Counted from the stretch's first letter, positions 7,691 to 21,329 are shown. The stretch: 64,000 nucleotides of DNA from JAGOUB01 sp964640945 (GCA_964640945.1 CAZXIV010000003.1:55690-119689); one strand, 5' to 3'. Notes: a model not told the origin generated them from the letters alone. Translations and numbers: made by a program.

Positions 7691-10465
7691 ATGGTTTGGG
7701 CTGACCTCCACGCTCACCTGGCTTATCTTTCCGACGCCGACCGGCGCCGGTTAGAACGGGCGTTCGAGATGGGCAAGCAGGCGCATGACGGTCAGAAGCG
7801 AAAATCCGGCGAGCCCTATTTTACCCACCCGATCGCCATGGCCGAGCGGCTGGCCGGCATGGGCGCTGACGCCGATACCCTCATCGCCGCCCTTTTGCAC
7901 GACACTGTGGAGGACACGCCCCTCACGCTCAATGAGATCGAGGCGGCCTTTGGCCCGGCGGTGCGGGGGCTCATCGACGGCGTCACAAAGCTGACGCGCG
8001 CCGACCTCACCTCGCCCTCGCACGACGAACAGATCGAGACACTCCGGAAGATGTTCAGGCTCATGCAGCAGGACGTGCGCATCATGGTGATCAAGATTGT
8101 CGACCGCTGGCACAACATGACGACGGTGACCGGACTGCCCACCGAACGTCGCCAGAGCTTTGCACAGGAAACGCTCGACATCATCGTGAAGATCGCCGAT
8201 CGCCTGAGTATGAAAGAGCTCCGCGAAGAGCTGACGGCCCAGTCGCTGGCCGTGCTGGAACCGACCCTCTTCCTGACGCTCCAGACCATGCGCCGCGAAT
8301 TTGAAGCGCAGGCCGGCGACGTGGTGGTGGGTATGGCCCGGACACTGAAAAGCTCACTCCCTAAGGGCGTACGTACCTACACTAAGCCCCTGTCTTGGGA
8401 AAAGACCCGCATCATCCATGAACTTGGCAGCGGTAGTGGCAAGGCCGAAGTGACGGCCATCTTCGCCTGCCCCGACGTGCAGGCCTGTTACACCGTGCTC
8501 GGCCTCATCCATCAGACCTGGCACTTGCAGAAATTGACATTCGACGACTACATCAATGCCCCGGCCATGAACGGCTACCGCGGCATCCACACCACCATTA
8601 TCCTCCCCAACGGCACACGTGTGCGCTGCAAGGTGCGCACCGAGACGATGGACGTCTACGACCGGCTGGGCGTGGCGATGTACTGCTTCCGCAAGCACAA
8701 GGAAGGCGAGGAAGTGGCGATGCTACCCTGGACTGAGCGCATTTCGCCACTGGCCGAAGGCACCAGCTACCAGAGCCAGGCCTTCTGGACGAGCCTGCAG
8801 CGCGACCTGCTCGGCGAGGAGATCGTCGTCTATGGCGCCAGTGAGCAGTCGGTCACCATCCCCCGCGGCGCTACCGTGCTGGACGCCGCTTTTTACCTCT
8901 TCAATGAGCAAGCCATCCGGGCGGGCGCCATCCGCCTGAACGGCCAGGAAGTGGCCCTCGACGCCACTCTCGCCAACGGCGACGTGGTGGATGTCACCTT
9001 CCACGACGAAGTACAGGCGGGACGCGAGTGGCTGAATTACGTCGAATCTGGTCTGGCCTCGGCCCTCATCCGCCAAGAGCTGGCCAAGGCTCCCGAAACC
9101 GAGAAGATTTTACTCGGCCGTACTTTGCTCGACGTCGGCCTCCGACGCCATAACCTACCAGGATTGGCCGAATTGAAACCACGCGTGTTTGACGACACCC
9201 TGGCGGCCCTGGGCCTCAACCGGCCCGAAGACCTTCTCATCCAATTGGCCGAAGGCAAACTGACGGTGCCTCAAGCCCTGAACCTCCTCTCGCACACGCT
9301 CGGCGCCGCTGCGACCAAGCCGGAAACATGGGAACTACGCATGCACCTGACCGGCGAACACGAATCGGAACGCTGGGTGACGTGGCTACGCTCGCTCCAC
9401 CCCAACCGCCTTCACCTTGGGCGCAATCGCGGCCATGAGACGGTCCGGGCGCAGCTGGCCCTCACCGCCGGCCAGGCCGACTCGATCGATGCCTATCTGC
9501 GCCCGCGTCTGCCATCGGCGCGCTGGAAGCTGCAATCAAAACGTCTCCGCACGAAAGTGCTCGCCGCCGCGATCGCCCTAGTGGTGCTCTGGGGACTCGA
9601 CCCTGTCGTCGGCCAACTGCTCATTAACCAGTACACTTCGGTGCCCGGGCTAACGATCGTGCGTTTCGTGATGTTTATCGTCGTGGCGCTCGTCGCCCAA
9701 GCAAACGTGCAACGAGCAAATCTCGGCCGTTTAATGCCCATCTCGCCCCTGAGCCCAACCTTGCTCGCCTCGGGCATGGCCCTGTTTGCAACGACCGTCG
9801 GCACGTACTCCGCCCTGCGCTCCATCGACCCGACTGGCTATATCCTTATGATCGTCGCCGGCGTACTCGCCGTCGCTTCGGCGCGTGCCCTTATCCGCCG
9901 CGAACCCGCAACGGCCACGTTGGCTAGCCTGGGCGTGGTAGGCAGCTGCATCGCCGCCTACATCGCGGTGGTGCAACCCAGTCCTTTCAGTATCTTTGCG
10001 GCCCTGCTCGGCTCGGGTGGCTTCGCGGTCTACTCGCTGGCCAGCCAGCAGTACCAGAAAACCGTCAGCATCCGCACGCGTTACCCGACCTTCCTACTTT
10101 GGGTGGCGATCACAGCCCTCGTCTGCTCACTCTTTCTCCTGCCGTGGACGCCCCTCCGCGGCCTGACGGGCCCTGGCCTTTGGCTGTCGGCGGCTTTCGT
10201 ACTCGTCTTCACGGTCTTGCCGTATATCTTGTACTTCGAAATCATGCGCCTGACGGAGAGCCGCCTCCTCGACCGCCTGCTGCCGCTCGTGATTGTCTCC
10301 ACGGTGGCGGGCGATCTCGTGACGAATTGGATCTGGTGGCCGCTCTTGGCGCTCCCCGGCTTGATGACGGTTTGCTGGCTTCTTTGGCTCCACACCGACG
10401 ACAGTCAACCGTCAGGACCGACGCAGTATGCGCACGGCCGTCAGCCAGTTAGCGTTGATGACTGA
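7691..10465 (+). CDS. RSH (SpoT-like) (p)ppGpp enzyme fused to a multi-pass membrane domain
   Basis: Four parts are visible. (1) An HD hydrolase domain has H46, H70-D71, E74-D75 and D138/N142 (LLHDTVEDT, VDRWHNM), all intact. (2) A RelA/SpoT synthetase-like domain (about 235-330) keeps the GYRGIHT core. (3) A TGS domain spans about 385-455. (4) About ten hydrophobic segments from residue 619 to 905 resemble an EamA/DMT transporter unit. In the synthetase part the Mg-binding Asp is Glu253, and the Glu of the usual ExQxRT motif aligns with Arg312 (VRCKVRT). Synthesis therefore looks lost while hydrolysis looks kept. Classical RSH proteins carry soluble ACT/CC regulatory regions instead of membrane domains. 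The -10-like TAGGAT (7676-7681) lies 9 nt before the ATG. Confidence 0.9.
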   Translation: MVWADLHAHLAYLSDADRRRLERAFEMGKQAHDGQKRKSGEPYFTHPIAMAERLAGMGADADTLIAALLHDTVEDTPLTLNEIEAAFGPAVRGLIDGVTKLTRADLTSPSHDEQIETLRKMFRLMQQDVRIMVIKIVDRWHNMTTVTGLPTERRQSFAQETLDIIVKIADRLSMKELREELTAQSLAVLEPTLFLTLQTMRREFEAQAGDVVVGMARTLKSSLPKGVRTYTKPLSWEKTRIIHELGSGSGKAEVTAIFACPDVQACYTVLGLIHQTWHLQKLTFDDYINAPAMNGYRGIHTTIILPNGTRVRCKVRTETMDVYDRLGVAMYCFRKHKEGEEVAMLPWTERISPLAEGTSYQSQAFWTSLQRDLLGEEIVVYGASEQSVTIPRGATVLDAAFYLFNEQAIRAGAIRLNGQEVALDATLANGDVVDVTFHDEVQAGREWLNYVESGLASALIRQELAKAPETEKILLGRTLLDVGLRRHNLPGLAELKPRVFDDTLAALGLNRPEDLLIQLAEGKLTVPQALNLLSHTLGAAATKPETWELRMHLTGEHESERWVTWLRSLHPNRLHLGRNRGHETVRAQLALTAGQADSIDAYLRPRLPSARWKLQSKRLRTKVLAAAIALVVLWGLDPVVGQLLINQYTSVPGLTIVRFVMFIVVALVAQANVQRANLGRLMPISPLSPTLLASGMALFATTVGTYSALRSIDPTGYILMIVAGVLAVASARALIRREPATATLASLGVVGSCIAAYIAVVQPSPFSIFAALLGSGGFAVYSLASQQYQKTVSIRTRYPTFLLWVAITALVCSLFLLPWTPLRGLTGPGLWLSAAFVLVFTVLPYILYFEIMRLTESRLLDRLLPLVIVSTVAGDLVTNWIWWPLLALPGLMTVCWLLWLHTDDSQPSGPTQYAHGRQPVSVDD

Positions 10466-11434
10466 GCCATCGGCGACGGCGATCTTACTACCGGGCGTCT
10501 CCCAGGCGAGAAAGCACTCGCGTGCCTCGTTGCCGATGGAATGGACCATGACGCTCACGTCGTTAATAATAGGAGAATCAAAGCGGACCTCCTCGCCGTC
10601 CGGCAGGACGACCGACGGAACGCTGAACATATTCGCAATCAGGTAGCGCACGGGGTGGTGGCGTCCGGGATTAATGTCTGTACCGATACGACCAAGAGCG
10701 TGATTCGTAGCCGCAGAAGCAAACTTTTTTCCGCGGTAATCGGCGATAGGATGAGCCAGAGCCGGCGAGGTGCCGGGCTGGAAAGGCGCCACACCAACAT
10801 CGCTCAGGACGGCGGCGCAGGCGGGCTCAGTGCGAATCTCGGCAGCGACACGCTCGGCCAACTCGCGCTGCTGCGGGAAGAACGCGTCGCGCTGGGTCTG
10901 AGGATCGGGCACAAACATCAGCGGCTCGATGGCCAGATCATCCGGCAGCTCGATCTGCACGTCGGCCGCCCATGTGGACGGGCGCAAGCTGCCACTCTGG
11001 GGATCAATGACGCAGCCGCGGGCATGGGAAATGACCCAATGCGGGGAGCAGAGCCTCGCTAAAATGTCGTCACGGCCGTAACCATCCACTTCAAGTAGGC
11101 CACCCTCCTGGGCAACAAGCCTACGAAACCCCGCCACTGGTCCCAGCATGCCAGCACGCTTTTGCCGGGCCGCCTCAACAAAACGCATGGCGATTGTCAG
11201 CTGGCGACGACGATCAAGAAGCTCATCGACATCGGCCGGGGTCGCGGCTTCGGCTTCGATCTCGAACGCCGCCGTACTCTCGATCGTGCCCTGACGAAGT
11301 AACGCTATGATGTGGGCCGTATGGGCGGCGCGGGCCTGCTCGGCCCGACGCCCAGCTTGCTGGCGGGCGCTCTCGGCGCGTAAGCGTGTTAGCAGGTCCG
11401 AACCAGTATTTTCTGCGGGATTCTCAGCAGGCAT
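10412..11434 (-). CDS. Hypothetical protein, 340 aa
   Basis: A soluble protein with no recognised domain. The N-terminal third is Ala/Arg/Glu-rich and helical, possibly a coiled coil (LRAESARQQAGRRAEQARAA). The rest is a mixed globular region with conserved-looking blocks such as HPIADYRGKKF and NPGRHHPVRYLI. It converges with the RSH gene and overlaps its last 54 nt, so the two 3' ends are coding on both strands. Codon use matches the region, and the frame is full-length from an ATG behind a pyrimidine-rich stretch. The function is unknown. Confidence 0.75.
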   Translation of the reverse strand: MPAENPAENTGSDLLTRLRAESARQQAGRRAEQARAAHTAHIIALLRQGTIESTAAFEIEAEAATPADVDELLDRRRQLTIAMRFVEAARQKRAGMLGPVAGFRRLVAQEGGLLEVDGYGRDDILARLCSPHWVISHARGCVIDPQSGSLRPSTWAADVQIELPDDLAIEPLMFVPDPQTQRDAFFPQQRELAERVAAEIRTEPACAAVLSDVGVAPFQPGTSPALAHPIADYRGKKFASAATNHALGRIGTDINPGRHHPVRYLIANMFSVPSVVLPDGEEVRFDSPIINDVSVMVHSIGNEARECFLAWETPGSKIAVADGSVINANWLTAVRILRRS

Positions 11435-11505
11435 AAAAGAAAAGTGGCGCTATTCTGCATGGAATTCTTATCCTTGCAAGTCGCCCGCCGTACGTTCAAC
11501 CAGAC

Positions 11506-11961
11506 TTAGGCTGTCGCAAGGAGGGATATGTCTTCCGCAGGATGCAATCCAGAATCAAAAGAATGACATTCTTCCGCCATCAGCACATCAATCACCGTGC
11601 GCACCTCTTTACATAATGCGGCAAAATCCACGCGGGGCTGATCAACATTTCGAAGAAGATCAGCTAGTACGATCTCACCAGTCAACTCAATAGCCTTATG
11701 TTCGATCAGCTCTCGAATCTCCCCACGCTGACGCAGCATCCTCGCCACTCGGCAAGCAGTAGCACTCAGAGGATGCCGAAGTAACAACGCCCGGATTTCT
11801 CTGCGAAGCGCTTCTTGCACACGGTTGTGGATAATAAGCACTGCCTCCTCGATTTCAAGAGCTTTTGCCTCCTCCAAAACACGTTGCACAACCTCTGCTT
11901 CCGTCTGAGGAATCGGAACGGTGTCGGAGGCCGAATCGTAGATGAGGGTATTGACTACCAT
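11506..11961 (-). CDS. Hypothetical protein, 151 aa
   Basis: A Glu/Leu-rich, mostly helical soluble protein with no recognised family. The ATG at 11961 is preferred over a TTG at 12000, because a TAAACT -10-like box sits 11 nt upstream of it. The middle (EEAVLIIHNRVQEALRRE) and C-terminal half (LADLLRNVDQ, VRTVIDVLMAEE) look like helical bundles. It stands alone between two other minus-strand genes. Confidence 0.65.
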   Translation of the reverse strand: MVVNTLIYDSASDTVPIPQTEAEVVQRVLEEAKALEIEEAVLIIHNRVQEALRREIRALLLRHPLSATACRVARMLRQRGEIRELIEHKAIELTGEIVLADLLRNVDQPRVDFAALCKEVRTVIDVLMAEECHSFDSGLHPAEDISLLATA

Positions 11962-12052
11962 TTGGGACCCAAAGTTTAAGAATATTGCCTCTTTTGTCAA
12001 CTAAAGGCGACATGAAATTTGCGTGTAAAAACAAGGATGCGGTTCAAAAAGA

Positions 12053-13420
12053 CTAGATTGACCGCTTCGCCCGCCGAAACAACTCAAAACAACGCTGAAT
12101 CAAGTAACGAAAAACGATGTAATTGCGGGCGATATCGGCAGCTGAAACCCACTCTAGGGGGGAGTGAGCGCCACCACCTTTGATCGGAATACTGAGCGTC
12201 GGCTTACCGCCTTGGGCGGCATAGAGGCACTCGTCAGCATTAGAATGGCCGTACACGTAGTTGGCCGACGCGCCCGTGATACGCTCGATGGCAGCGTTGA
12301 TCACGCCGACGTACGGATGCTTCGGATCGACCATAAAGGGGGAATACGAGGTACTATCGGGCCGTTTACTGAGCGACACGCTAATACCAGTGCGTTTCCA
12401 ATCACGGATCACGCCGAGACGTTCGACGGCTTCCATCTGTACTTTGAGCGCCGACTCGATCGTGGACGGGGGCACGAGCAACATCTTGTAGTTGGTTTTC
12501 GCACTTTGGGGACGGATCAGCCCCTCCGAATCGGCACTCACATCGGCGGCGAAGATTTCCTCAAATCCAAGCGGGCCCGGCACGCTCCCCTCGTCTCCTG
12601 CCAATATCGGATGATGACGTAGATGTGGAGCAGCCGCGCGCAAGGCTGGCGAAAGCGGATCGAGCGCATCGGGGTTGAATATGCGGTACACCTGCGCCAG
12701 TTCGTGGTACGCCGAGGGCATGTTGGGGCGCGCACCGTGGCCCGCTCCCATTACCAACTTGGCATGAATGCCTGACTTGAGGATGCCGCGCCGACCGCCA
12801 ATGACGTTCATCTCGTCCTGGCCGGGCGGAACTTGGAGCGGTCCGATCTCGGAGGACAGCACGAGGTCGATACTCGAAAAATGCGGCCACTGATTGATAA
12901 TGTGCTGCGCAGCGTGCGAGCGGTATTCTTCGTCACCGGTAAAAGCGACATAGAGACACATGCCTTCGGGCACGTTCACTTCACGCAGGAGGTGGATGCC
13001 GTTCATGACCGATGATTGCATGTCATACACACCAAGACCCCGCAGACGATCGAGGTCATCAGCCTGGGCCGTAAGCACATGAGGACTATTCCAGTCGGTC
13101 GATGGTTTAACCGTGTCGGCATGAGCCACCACAAACGCGGTAAAGTCCGCCTTTTCGCGCTGACCAAGCTGACAAATAAGGTACGAGCTGTCTTCGGGCG
13201 TTTCTTCCCAGTAATCCACTATGCGTTGTTCGAAGGCTTCGGTCCCAATCAGCTGCTTAATGAGACCCATCTTCTTCTGGGCCAAATTTGGCGTATGCGA
13301 TGGGCACCCCACCAAACGATCAAGGACGTTTCGGGACCAATCGTCGAGGTGATAGTTGGAAAGTGGCTTCAGTGGCACAGGTCCGTCATTGTCCCGTCGG
13401 GACGGGGTCAGGTCAATCAA
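12053..13420 (-). CDS. M20-family metallopeptidase
   Basis: A zinc-dependent exopeptidase or deacylase of the M20 (ArgE/DapE/carboxypeptidase) family. Metal-site motifs are present in order: VVAHADTV (His, Asp), GLGVYDMQ (bridging Asp), FTGDEEY (catalytic Glu pair), ADECL, and the late His in GGGAHSPLEW. The central lid (dimerisation) domain is also present. The substrate cannot be read from sequence. The listed start is a TTG at 13420; a later GTG is possible. The gene is divergent from ileS, with 67 nt between them. Confidence 0.88.
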   Translation of the reverse strand: MIDLTPSRRDNDGPVPLKPLSNYHLDDWSRNVLDRLVGCPSHTPNLAQKKMGLIKQLIGTEAFEQRIVDYWEETPEDSSYLICQLGQREKADFTAFVVAHADTVKPSTDWNSPHVLTAQADDLDRLRGLGVYDMQSSVMNGIHLLREVNVPEGMCLYVAFTGDEEYRSHAAQHIINQWPHFSSIDLVLSSEIGPLQVPPGQDEMNVIGGRRGILKSGIHAKLVMGAGHGARPNMPSAYHELAQVYRIFNPDALDPLSPALRAAAPHLRHHPILAGDEGSVPGPLGFEEIFAADVSADSEGLIRPQSAKTNYKMLLVPPSTIESALKVQMEAVERLGVIRDWKRTGISVSLSKRPDSTSYSPFMVDPKHPYVGVINAAIERITGASANYVYGHSNADECLYAAQGGKPTLSIPIKGGGAHSPLEWVSAADIARNYIVFRYLIQRCFELFRRAKRSI

Positions 13421-13487
13421 GGCAGACAGTCGTGCGTTTGGAGGCCATTTCCTTTACGCTCTCCCCGTCTAGAGTCTACTTCCCGCT

Positions 13488-17761
<4,274 letters not shown>

Positions 17762-17765
<4 letters not shown>

Positions 17766-18115
17766 AAGCCCTCCTCCTCCGCCTGCTCGCCACCGCCGGC
17801 CTGCTCTGGATCTTGATGCTCGTCTTCCCGGGACGCTTCGAAGTGACGAACGGCCTCACCGGCCTGATCGTAGTCATGCTGATGTTCGGCCTGCTCAACG
17901 CCATCGTCCGCCCCGTGCTTGCGCTCGTAACGCTGCCGGTGGCGCTCATCAGCGGCCTGGTGGCCTCGCTCATCGTGAACCTGCTCATCCTCCTTCTTTG
18001 TCAGCGCCTACTGGAGGCGTTGGACCTGAGCACCCAGATGACGCTGAACGGTTGGGGCGTCACCTTCGCGGTAGCCGGGACCATGGGCCTGCTGCACTGG
18101 CTCCTGAAGCGCTGA
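17762..18115 (+). CDS. Phage-holin-4-like small membrane protein
   Basis: A 117-residue protein of four hydrophobic segments, with the layout of the Phage_holin_4_2 (mycobacteriophage superfamily IV holin-like) family common in bacterial chromosomes (FGLLNAIVRPVLALVTLPV). Despite the name, chromosomal members are not shown to be holins. Its ATG overlaps the ileS TGA by 4 nt (ATGA), so it is translationally coupled to IleRS, which is an odd pairing. Confidence 0.8.
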
Positions 18116-18118
18116 GGC

Positions 18119-18880
18119 TTAGGCCTTCTCCCACAGCTCTCGGAACATTGCGCGCAGGTTGGCGCTGAGACGCACGTCGTGGATCTCGACCAGGTAATGG
18201 GGCTTGGTCTCCGTCACGATCATCACCATGTATTCGCCGTTCACCCAGAGCGTCGATTTGATCTCGTCCTGCTGCTTCCAGAACTTCACCACGCGGTTGA
18301 CGTAGTCGTGCTGAACCATCTTCCGCTCAATTTCCGATTGGTTCGTCAATAATCGGAGCGGAACGGTCTTATAATCGGGATTGGTCCAATACCAGTCGAT
18401 CCAGTCCTTGTACTCTTCTACGAAGGTGTGGTCCTGGAAGCCCCACCAGACGTTGTCCGTCGCCCGGACGCTCGCGACCCACTTCGGACTCTCGCTCTGC
18501 AGGTAGGCGCCGATCTCGTCCTCGTCCACGAAGACGATTTTCGGGACGGAGTAGCGGACGTTCTTGGCGATGGTCTCCAGCTCGGAGACGACTTTACGAA
18601 TGGAGTGTTCTTTCTTATTCAGGTTCTCCTTCTCTTTCTCGATGAGCTGGTAGAGATCCTCGGGCGGACGAGCGAGCACATACCGCTTCGACGAGGTGAC
18701 ATCCTCGCGGATCACTTTCCTATCGATGAGGTTCTTGAGCAGTCCGTAAACGGTCGTGCGGTTGATCTTGGTGAGCGACGCCAGCTCGGTCACCGAAATT
18801 TTCCCCTGCTGAAGGATCATCAGATAGAGCTCGGTCTCTTTTTTGGTGAAGCCTAAATCAGCCAGAAGGACATCAATCAT
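18119..18880 (-). CDS. TrmB-family transcriptional regulator
   Basis: The N-terminal winged helix (LGFTKKETELYLMILQQG, then INRTTVYGLLKNLIDRKVI) is typical of TrmB. A coiled segment (KEKENLNKKEHSIRKV) and a C-terminal sensor-like region follow. TrmB proteins are frequent in Archaea and in some CPR genomes and control sugar or nutrient uptake genes. A TATACT box ends 7 nt before the ATG (18888-18893), so the mRNA is probably leaderless. The gene is divergent from an amino-acid ABC transporter whose promoter contains palindromes. Control of that transporter is a reasonable inference. Confidence 0.88.
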   Translation of the reverse strand: MIDVLLADLGFTKKETELYLMILQQGKISVTELASLTKINRTTVYGLLKNLIDRKVIREDVTSSKRYVLARPPEDLYQLIEKEKENLNKKEHSIRKVVSELETIAKNVRYSVPKIVFVDEDEIGAYLQSESPKWVASVRATDNVWWGFQDHTFVEEYKDWIDWYWTNPDYKTVPLRLLTNQSEIERKMVQHDYVNRVVKFWKQQDEIKSTLWVNGEYMVMIVTETKPHYLVEIHDVRLSANLRAMFRELWEKA

Positions 18881-18979
18881 CCCTTCTAGTATAGTCTTTT
18901 TCTTGATTTTTGTCGAACAACCGCCAACAAATATAAAGTGTTTACTTTAAGCCAAAAAACTAAGAAATATACGAGCTAT

Positions 18980-18990
18980 TACTGATAGTA
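18980..18990. promoter_or_regulatory. Short palindrome TACT-N3-AGTA between trmB-like gene and transporter
   Basis: The 11-bp TACTGATAGTA lies in the divergent intergenic region just upstream of the transporter -35 box. It is a possible operator for the adjacent TrmB protein. This is inference from position and symmetry only. Confidence 0.35.
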
Positions 18991-18993
18991 TTT

Positions 18994-19040
18994 TTGACCA
19001 TTCCAACAGTAAAATGTATAAATTACATACAATTTTTACT
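18994..19040 (+). promoter_or_regulatory. Promoter and overlapping inverted repeat of the amino-acid ABC transporter
   Basis: The -35 TTGACC (18994-18999) and -10 TATAAA (19017-19022) are 17 bp apart. Overlapping the -10 is a nested inverted repeat: AGTAAAA (19008-19014) with TTTTACT (19034-19040), and inside it TGTAT (19015-19019) with ATACA (19027-19031). A repressor bound here would block the promoter. The divergent TrmB regulator is the obvious candidate. Confidence 0.55.
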
Positions 19041-19056
19041 TTCTGTCTACTACCAC

Positions 19057-19908
19057 ATGAATCCCTCAAAAAAGCCAGTCATGGCTTCCACCCTTTCTCT
19101 CCTGGCCCTCGGCCTGGCCGGGCTCGCCTTCCTCAACCGTGGTCCCGCCAACGGTGCCACACCGAGCGCGCTCTCGACCATACAAAAGACCGGCGTGATG
19201 CGCGTCTGTTACGCCGTCTGGCCACCGGCCGTCATCAAGGACGCCACCACCGGTGCACTCTCCGGCCACGACATCGACGCACTCCGCTACATCGCGGACC
19301 AAGTAGGCGCCAAGCTGGAGTTCTCCGAGCAGACGTTCGGCACCATGGCGACCGCCGTGCAGTCGGGCCAGTGCGACATCGGCACCTCGCTGTTCGTCAA
19401 AGTCGCCCGCGCCGCCGCCGTCAACTTCTCGACACCGCTCTTCTACGCCGGCAACAGCGCCTTGGTGCGCGCTGGTGAGACGCGATTTCGCAACATCGAA
19501 GACATGAATAAGCCCGGCGTGACAATCGCCGTCGCCAACGGTGAGTCGGGTCACATCTACGCCAAGGAGAAGCTGCCGCTGGCCACCATCGTACCGATCG
19601 ACGTCGAATCCTCGGACCTGTCGCGCTTTCTCTTAGAGGTGGTCTCGGGTCGCGCCGACGCGGGCCTGGCTGACGCCAACACCATTGCCATGTTCGCCGC
19701 CGCGCACCCGGGCACCACGGACCTCTTCGCCGCCAAACCGTTCGATGTGAACCCCGACGCCTGGCCGGTGCGCCAGGGCGACCCCGACTTCCTACAATTC
19801 ATCAATAACTCGCTCGCCTTCATGCAGGCCAATGGCACCTGGCAGGAGCTCGAAGAGAAGTACGACGCCAAGTGGCTCCACGAGGTGACTGAATACCGCA
19901 TCCGTTAA
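19057..19908 (+). CDS. Amino-acid ABC transporter substrate-binding protein
   Basis: A family 3 (polar amino acid) periplasmic-type binding protein. The N-terminus is a signal or anchor (MASTLSLLALGLAGLAF). The mature part has the family blocks VMRVCYAVWPPAVI, GHDIDALRYIADQVG, GQCDIGTSL and QANGTWQELEEKY. The ATG at 19057 is preferred over the upstream frame extension because it leaves about 28 nt of leader after the predicted promoter. The permease and ATPase genes follow directly. The exact amino acid is unknown. Confidence 0.9.
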   Translation: MNPSKKPVMASTLSLLALGLAGLAFLNRGPANGATPSALSTIQKTGVMRVCYAVWPPAVIKDATTGALSGHDIDALRYIADQVGAKLEFSEQTFGTMATAVQSGQCDIGTSLFVKVARAAAVNFSTPLFYAGNSALVRAGETRFRNIEDMNKPGVTIAVANGESGHIYAKEKLPLATIVPIDVESSDLSRFLLEVVSGRADAGLADANTIAMFAAAHPGTTDLFAAKPFDVNPDAWPVRQGDPDFLQFINNSLAFMQANGTWQELEEKYDAKWLHEVTEYRIR

Positions 19909-19918
19909 CTCTGCAACC

Positions 19919-20599
19919 ATGTACGACTGGCAGTGGTCCATCATCTGGCAATACAAGGGAGTGTTCCTGGAGGGAGCAGCCGTCACGCTCTGGACGTCGC
20001 TCCTGTCCATTCTTATCGGCACGGCCGGCGGGACCGCTTTGGCCCTCCTCGCCCGCCTCGACTCCCCTGGCCTCAACCGCACCGTCGCGGTGTGGATCAG
20101 CCTCTGTCGGGCCCTGCCCGTCCTGGTCGTCCTTATCTGGATCTATTACGTCGTCCCCATCAGCTTCGGCCTGCGTCTCTCATCCTTTGCCGCCGCCGTC
20201 GTCGCCCTCTCGCTCCATCTCTCCGGCTTCGTGGCCGAGACTCTCCGGGCCGCCTTGCGCTCGGTACCCGCCGCCCAGTGGGAATCGGGGTTGGCCGTGG
20301 GCATGACACCCGGGCAGACGCTGCTGTTCGTTATCGCTCCCCAGGCGGTGCGGAACGCCATCCCAAACCTCCTCGGCCTCTACATCACGGAAATCAAGAA
20401 CTCCTCGCTCGCCTCAGTGATCGCCGTCAACGAGGTGCTGCACCGGGCGAACATCGTCATCAGCGAGACCTTCCGTCCGCTCGAAATTTACACCGGCGTC
20501 GCGCTCACCTACCTGATCATCATCCTGCCCCTCATCGCCCTAGCAAAATACTTGGAACGCCAGAGCGGTAGCCACCTCAGCCATGCCTTCAGCGATTGA
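19919..20599 (+). CDS. Amino-acid ABC transporter permease
   Basis: A HisM/GlnP-type inner-membrane permease of 226 aa with about five membrane segments. It has the coupling (EAA) loop SGLAVGMTPGQTLLFVIAPQAVRNAIPN, read here as SGLAVGMTPGQ followed by VIAPQAVRNAIPN. It starts 10 nt after the binding-protein gene, and its 3' end overlaps the ATPase gene by 17 nt. A single permease implies a homodimer. Confidence 0.92.
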   Translation: MYDWQWSIIWQYKGVFLEGAAVTLWTSLLSILIGTAGGTALALLARLDSPGLNRTVAVWISLCRALPVLVVLIWIYYVVPISFGLRLSSFAAAVVALSLHLSGFVAETLRAALRSVPAAQWESGLAVGMTPGQTLLFVIAPQAVRNAIPNLLGLYITEIKNSSLASVIAVNEVLHRANIVISETFRPLEIYTGVALTYLIIILPLIALAKYLERQSGSHLSHAFSD

Positions 20600-21329
20600 A
20601 ATTACCGGCCTTCGCGTCAGCCTGGGCAACCAGGAGATCCTGCGCGGCATTACGGCAGTCATGCCCCCGGGCAGCGTCACGGCTCTCATCGGCCCGAGCG
20701 GCTCCGGCAAAAGCACACTACTGCGCTGCCTGGTGGGCTTCGTGCCGCTTCAGGACGGCCAGATCGCGATTGCTGGTGCCCGGCTGGAGGCCGACCAAGC
20801 GGCGGATCTGCGCCGGCTCCGGGAACGCGTGGGCACCGTCTCGCAGCAGTACACCTTGTGGCCGCACCGCACCGTGCTGCAGAACCTCTGCGACGGACCC
20901 ATCCTCGTGCGCGGCCTCAACCAAGCCAGCGCCGAGCAGCGCGCGTATGGCCTACTCATGGAGCTCAACCTGGTCGAGAAAGCGGACGCGTACCCCACTG
21001 CCCTTTCGGGCGGCCAGCAGCAGCGCATCGCCATCGCCCGGGCGCTCGCCATGGACCCCGAAGTGATCCTGCTCGACGAAGTCACCTCGGCGCTAGACCC
21101 CGAACGCACGGCCGACATCTTGGTGGCCATCCGCAAGCTGGTGGCCGACGGGCAGCGGACGGTAGTGATGGCCACCCACGAAATAGGCTTCGCCCGGCAG
21201 GTGGCCGACCAGGTCGTCTTCTTGGATAAAGGCGCAGTGGTAGAGCAGGGTTCACCCGCCGCGGTGCTGGACCGACCGTCACACCCGCGAACCAAGCGGT
21301 TTCTCTCGGCCATGAGCCTGGCGGCTTAG
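20583..21329 (+). CDS. Amino-acid ABC transporter ATP-binding protein
   Basis: A GlnQ/HisP-type ATPase of 248 aa. Walker A is GPSGSGKST, the Q-loop is in TVSQQYTLWPH, the signature is LSGGQQQRIAIARALA, Walker B is VILLDEVTSALD, and the H-loop is MATHEIGFA. The usual Walker B Glu is present (DEVTS in place of DEPTS). It is the last gene of the three-gene transporter operon and converges with a small minus-strand gene, overlapping it by 4 nt. Confidence 0.93.
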   Translation: MPSAIEITGLRVSLGNQEILRGITAVMPPGSVTALIGPSGSGKSTLLRCLVGFVPLQDGQIAIAGARLEADQAADLRRLRERVGTVSQQYTLWPHRTVLQNLCDGPILVRGLNQASAEQRAYGLLMELNLVEKADAYPTALSGGQQQRIAIARALAMDPEVILLDEVTSALDPERTADILVAIRKLVADGQRTVVMATHEIGFARQVADQVVFLDKGAVVEQGSPAAVLDRPSHPRTKRFLSAMSLAA

